From: Streptomyces swartbergensis
GTDB lineage: Bacteria; Actinomycetota; Actinomycetes; Streptomycetales; Streptomycetaceae
Reading direction: 5' to 3'
DNA: 35,418 bases
Assembly (NCBI RefSeq): GCF_002148965.1
Contig: NZ_NGFN01000040.1
Location: 1 to 35,418, forward strand
Shown: positions 32,389 through 35,418 of the stretch, in pieces
Numbering within the stretch: the stretch's first letter is position 1
How the letters are laid out: each line of letters starts with the position of its first letter
Position numbers and translations under genes: made by a program
The notes under the pieces: model-generated
What the model saw: only the letters and a program-made list of their open reading frames with translations
What the model was told of the DNA's origin: nothing
The model's database searches: none

Positions 32389-32973
32389 GACGCGGGCCCC
32401 GGCCCCGCCCGGAGACGCCGACCCCGGCCGCCCCGGGAGCGCCCGGCGCCCGGGGAACGCGGCTCCCACCGCGCGAGGCACGAGCTCCAGCGGCCGGGGC
32501 GGGGGCCCGGTGGCCTAAGTCGCCGACTCCGGCGGCCAAACACCGGCTCCAGCGTCCTAGGCGCATGCACCAACCGCCCGAGACACCGAGCCGGCTGCCG
32601 GGGAAAACGCGGGAACTGGCCGCCCAGGACATCCGCCGGGCGGCGGCACGGGCTCCAGCCGCCCGGGACTCGTGCCCGGCCACCGCCCGAGGCGCCGACT
32701 CCGGCCACCCGAACACCGCCTCCAGCCGCCCGAGGCGCAGGCACCCGCCGCGCGAGGCGGCTCCCCGGTCGCCCGAGAGGCGGCCTCGGCCGCCCGACAC
32801 AGGCCCCGGTCACCCGAAACCATCGCCCCCGGCCACCGGAAACACCGGCTCCAGCCGCCCGAGGCGTGGCGCCCCGGCCGACCCGGGGTGCGGCCTGCCC
32901 GGAATTCCCTCCGGCCCCCGCACGTTGAACGTGGCGTCGCCCCGCGTGGGTGTCGTGCCCGATTGGAGAGCGC
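32389..32973. repeat. Degenerate GC-rich minisatellite before msrA
   Basis: No gene is supported in these 585 bp. From about 32430 to 32870 the sequence is a degenerate tandem array with units of roughly 18-24 bp built on CTCCAGCCGCCCGAGGCG, which is exact at 32720-32737 and 32849-32866. A 26-bp version starting AACACCG recurs at 32712-32737 and 32841-32866 with one mismatch, and a weaker copy is at 32539-32563. All six frames are open for long stretches, but none carries a family signature or ribosome binding site. Confidence 0.75.
32921..32933. promoter_or_regulatory. 13-bp palindrome upstream of msrA
   Basis: CACGTTGAACGTG is a perfect 6-1-6 inverted repeat ending 40 bases before the msrA start. 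It lies between the minisatellite and the gene and is a candidate operator. No cognate regulator is adjacent. Confidence 0.45.
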
Positions 32974-33642
32974 ATGTTCCTGCACAGCCGTACGCCCCAG
33001 CTGCCGACCCCCGAGCAGGCGCTGCCCGGCCGCTCGGAGCCGGCGTTCACGGTCCCCGACCGCCACACCGTCCTCGGCAACCCGCTGCTCGGCCCCTACC
33101 CCGAGGGCCTGGAGACCGCCGACTTCGGCCTGGGCTGCTTCTGGGGCGCCGAGCGCAAGTTCTGGCAGCTCCCGGCAGGGGTGTGGACGACCCTGGTCGG
33201 CTACCAGGGCGGTTACACGGAGAACCCCACGTACGAGGAGGTCTGCTCGGGCCTGACGGGCCACACGGAGGTCGTCCGCGTGGTCTACGACCCGAAGCTG
33301 ATCTCGTACGAGCACCTCCTGAAGACGTTCTGGGAGTCCCACGACCCCACGCAGGGCTTCCGCCAGGGCAACGACGTGGGCACGCAGTACCGCTCGGCGA
33401 TCTACACCCACACCCCCGAGCAGGCGGCCACCGCCAAGTCCTCCCGCGAGTCCTACCAGAAGGTCCTCGCCTCTTCCGGCTACGGCGACATCACCACGGA
33501 GATCGTCCCGGCGGAGGGCCGCCCGTTCTACCCGGCGGAGGGCTACCACCAGCAGTACCTGGACAAGAACCCGGCGGGTTACTGCGGCATCGGCGGCACG
33601 GGCGTGTCCTGCCCGATCGGCGTGGCCAAGGCCGACGGGTGA
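32974..33642 (+). CDS. msrA: Peptide methionine (S)-sulfoxide reductase
   Basis: A 222-residue MsrA that reduces methionine S-sulfoxide in oxidised proteins, using thioredoxin as the final donor. The catalytic cysteine is Cys55 in [13 protein letters not shown]. Further marks are [18 protein letters not shown] and a resolving-cysteine tail with Cys204 (GYCGIGG) and Cys213 (GVSCPIG). An N-terminal extension of about 45 residues is usual for the actinobacterial form. ATG 32974 has GGAGAG upstream. It stands 82 bp before the AI-2E permease gene on the same strand. Confidence 0.95.
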   Translation: MFLHSRTPQLPTPEQALPGRSEPAFTVPDRHTVLGNPLLGPYPEGLETADFGLGCFWGAERKFWQLPAGVWTTLVGYQGGYTENPTYEEVCSGLTGHTEVVRVVYDPKLISYEHLLKTFWESHDPTQGFRQGNDVGTQYRSAIYTHTPEQAATAKSSRESYQKVLASSGYGDITTEIVPAEGRPFYPAEGYHQQYLDKNPAGYCGIGGTGVSCPIGVAKADG

Positions 33643-33724
33643 GCGTCGGCCACTGACGCGCGCGACAGCAGTGAACAACGGGACCGCTGGTACCCATGGG
33701 GCGCGGTGGCAATAGGGTGCCTCC

Positions 33725-34843
33725 GTGACTGCGCCCTTGAGTTCCGCCAAGACCCGTGACGCGCTCCGGATATCGGCCCGTGTGTCCGCAGAGCTGCTGC
33801 TGGTGCTTGTGATGCTGGCAGTGGCTCTGTGGCTGCTGGGCCGGATGTGGTCGGTTGTCTGGCCGCTCGTCGTCGGGTTGCTGCTGACCACGCTGACCTG
33901 GCCCGCAGCCCGTTTCCTGCGCCGCCGCGGGTGGCCGCCCGCGCTCGCCGCGTCGGTCGTGACCGTGCTGTTCCTGCTGGTCTCCGCGGGTGTCGTGGCG
34001 CTGATCGCCGTGCCCGTGGCGTCCCAGTCCGGTCAGCTGACCGACGGCGTGGTCGAGGGCATCCAGAAGATGCGCGAGTGGGCCGCCGGGCCGCCGCTGA
34101 ACATCGGTGACGCCCAGATCAACAAGGCCTTCGACACCGCGGTCACCCGCGCTCAGGAGGGCGTCGGCAGCATGGTCGGCGCTGTCGTCACGGGCGTGAG
34201 CACCGTGGTGAACGGCCTGGTCACCGCCGTTCTCGCCCTCTTCCTGATGTTCTTCTTCCTCAAGGACGGCCCGCGGTTCCTGCCGTGGCTCTCCCGTCAG
34301 CTGCCCGGCCGGCTCGCCGCCGACGTCCCGACCGTGTTCGAGCGCGGCTGGAACACGCTGGGCGCCTTCGTCCGCTCCCAGGCGGCCGTCGGCCTGCTCG
34401 ACGCCGTCCTGATCGGCCTGGGCCTGTGGATCCTGGGCGTACCGCTGGTGCTCCCGCTGGCGGTGCTGACCTTCGTGTCCGCGTTCGTGCCGATCATCGG
34501 CGCCCTGTTCGCAGGTTTTGTCGCGGTCCTCATCGCGCTCGTCTCCAACGGCCTGACGGACGCGCTGATCGTGCTGGCCATCATCGTCGTGGTGCAGCAG
34601 CTCGAGGGCAATGTGTTCCAGCCCATGATCCAGAGCCGGGGGCTCGGCCTGCACGCGGCCGTGGTGCTGCTGGCGGTGACACTGGGCGGCAACCTGGCCG
34701 GCATCGTGGGCAGTCTGCTGGCCGTACCCGTCGCCGCGCTGATCGCGGTGGTCTGGAACTACGTGCGCGAGCAGCTCACCGATCCCCCGCAGGAACCGGA
34801 CAGCACCGACGAGCCGGACAACGCCGCCCCCGTACCGTCGTAA
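33725..34843 (+). CDS. AI-2E family transporter
   Basis: A 372-residue polytopic membrane protein of the AI-2E/PerM family. The expected eight-helix layout is visible: helices near residues 22-65 and 75-98, an outside helical segment ([14 protein letters not shown]), then [24 protein letters not shown] and the conserved block [22 protein letters not shown] through [16 protein letters not shown]. Members include AI-2 exporters and Na+/H+ antiporters, so the substrate is open. GTG 33725 has only a weak Shine-Dalgarno sequence (AGGGTG). The C-terminal tail is acidic and Pro-rich. Confidence 0.9.
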   Translation: MTAPLSSAKTRDALRISARVSAELLLVLVMLAVALWLLGRMWSVVWPLVVGLLLTTLTWPAARFLRRRGWPPALAASVVTVLFLLVSAGVVALIAVPVASQSGQLTDGVVEGIQKMREWAAGPPLNIGDAQINKAFDTAVTRAQEGVGSMVGAVVTGVSTVVNGLVTAVLALFLMFFFLKDGPRFLPWLSRQLPGRLAADVPTVFERGWNTLGAFVRSQAAVGLLDAVLIGLGLWILGVPLVLPLAVLTFVSAFVPIIGALFAGFVAVLIALVSNGLTDALIVLAIIVVVQQLEGNVFQPMIQSRGLGLHAAVVLLAVTLGGNLAGIVGSLLAVPVAALIAVVWNYVREQLTDPPQEPDSTDEPDNAAPVPS

Positions 34844-34917
34844 CGGTCGCGGACGCGCGAGTCCCGGACACACGAACGGTCCCGTACACACGAGCGGTCC
34901 AGGACGCGCGAACGGCC
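34842..34917. repeat. 18-bp tandem repeats, about four copies
   Basis: Units are 34864-34881 (CCGGACACACGAACGGTC), 34882-34899 and 34900-34917, with a shorter first unit at 34849-34863. Copies differ at a few positions. The array starts at the AI-2E stop codon and ends just before the hairpin at 34934. Confidence 0.85.
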
Positions 34918-34933
34918 CTGCCAGGTCGCGGGG

Positions 34934-34968
34934 CTCCCTCTCGCTTGCGAGCCTGCAAGCGAAGGGAG
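34934..34968 (+). promoter_or_regulatory. Hairpin covering the next gene's ribosome binding site
   Basis: CTCCCT-C-TCGCTTGC (34934-34948) pairs with GCAAGCGAAGGGAG (34955-34968), a 14-bp stem with one bulged C and a six-base loop. The 3' arm contains the Shine-Dalgarno AAGGGAG (34962-34968), nine bases before ATG 34978. There is no T-run, so a translational switch is more likely than a terminator, although both are possible. Confidence 0.7.
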
Positions 34969-34977
34969 TTCCGCCCC

Positions 34978-35418
34978 ATGGTTCCTGTCACCGCGTCGCC
35001 CGTACGTCTGGAGGCGTCCGTCGACGCCCGGTTGTCCCGATGGCTGTGGCTGGTGAAGTGGCTGCTCGCCATCCCGCACTACATCGTGCTGTGCTTCTTG
35101 TGGATCGCGTTCGCCCTCGTCAGCGTGGTCGCGTTCTTCGCGATTCTCTTCACCGCCCGGTACCCCCGGGCCCTCTTCGACTTCAACGTCGGCGTGCTGC
35201 GGTGGAACTGGCGGGTCACCTACTACGCCCACACCGCGCTCGGCACCGACCGCTACCCGCCGTTCACCCTGTCCGACGTGCCCGACTATCCGGCCCACTT
35301 CGACGTCGCCTACCCCGAGCGGCTCTCGCGCGGACTGGTGCTGGTCAAGTGGTGGCTGCTGGCGATCCCGCAGTACATCGTCGTCACGATGTTCGTGGGC
35401 GGTAGCTGGGGGTGGGGC
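34978..35418 (+). CDS. DUF4389 membrane protein (3' end cut off)
   Basis: The first 147 codons of a membrane protein that runs off the window. Two similar segments, [15 protein letters not shown] (about 24-38) and [15 protein letters not shown] (about 122-136), fit the internal repeat of the DUF4389 family. Between them lies an extracytoplasmic part with [20 protein letters not shown], also typical. Function is not assigned. ATG 34978 follows AAGGGAG by nine bases, but that site is inside a stable hairpin, so translation is probably controlled. Confidence 0.85.
   Translation, partial: MVPVTASPVRLEASVDARLSRWLWLVKWLLAIPHYIVLCFLWIAFALVSVVAFFAILFTARYPRALFDFNVGVLRWNWRVTYYAHTALGTDRYPPFTLSDVPDYPAHFDVAYPERLSRGLVLVKWWLLAIPQYIVVTMFVGGSWGWG

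Noticed and set aside
32385..33656. Long plus-strand open frame across the minisatellite
   Set aside because: Low-complexity Arg/Pro/Ala translation that runs out of frame through msrA.

Overview
The window looks like core chromosome of a Streptomyces or close relative. The DNA is very GC-rich with G/C at nearly every third codon position. GTG and TTG starts are common, four-base gene overlaps are frequent, and there is a mycothiol enzyme (Mca). I saw no rRNA, tRNA, transposase, integrase or CRISPR array.

Layout. (1) 1-555: no intact gene; short repeats, a frameshifted coding remnant and the pckG terminator. (2) 556-4928: GTP-dependent PEP carboxykinase (-), then a hemolysin III/TrhA-type membrane protein, a TetR regulator and a ubiquitin-like/Mut7-C RNase-domain protein (+). 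(3) 4925-11452 (-): a tightly coupled four-gene cell-surface glycan cluster. In transcription order it encodes a processive-type GT2 synthase, a GT-C (PMT/ArnT-like) transferase, a dolichol-phosphate-mannose-synthase-like/GtrA fusion, and a secreted copper radical oxidase (GlxA/galactose-oxidase type). Every junction is a 4-bp overlap. A DUF255 thioredoxin-fold protein lies upstream. (4) 13862-22329 (+): a signalling or conflict block made of a membrane-hairpin NB-ARC/TPR protein with an altered Walker A, a second STAND ATPase with TPR and a C-terminal beta-rich region, a CHAT (caspase-like) protease, and an alpha/beta hydrolase overlapping the protease by 4 bp. This is the best candidate for an undescribed system. 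(5) 22380-24752: a small membrane protein and mca (-), a DUF4307 protein and greA (+). (6) 24811-28701: a DrrAB-type ABC exporter and ilvA (-), a MarR regulator (+). (7) 28702-31091: a repeat-rich gap, a divergent sigma-like gene followed by a micro-ORF and a small membrane protein (+), then cystathionine gamma-synthase (-). (8) 31267-35418 (+): a membrane-anchored helical protein, a degenerate minisatellite, msrA, an AI-2E-family permease, and a DUF4389 membrane protein cut by the window end.

How the parts may work together. The glycan cluster resembles cslA/glxA-type loci, where a synthase makes an extracellular polymer and a copper oxidase modifies it outside the cell. In the STAND/CHAT block, a sensor ATPase would oligomerise and switch on a CHAT protease, and the coupled hydrolase would be its substrate or co-effector. 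Both readings are inferences from domain content and gene order. Regulatory DNA is unusually legible here: a leaderless tetR promoter with an overlapping operator, an ABC promoter whose 17-bp spacer holds a palindrome, paired DnaA-box-like repeats upstream of 31267, and a hairpin that buries the Shine-Dalgarno sequence of the last gene.
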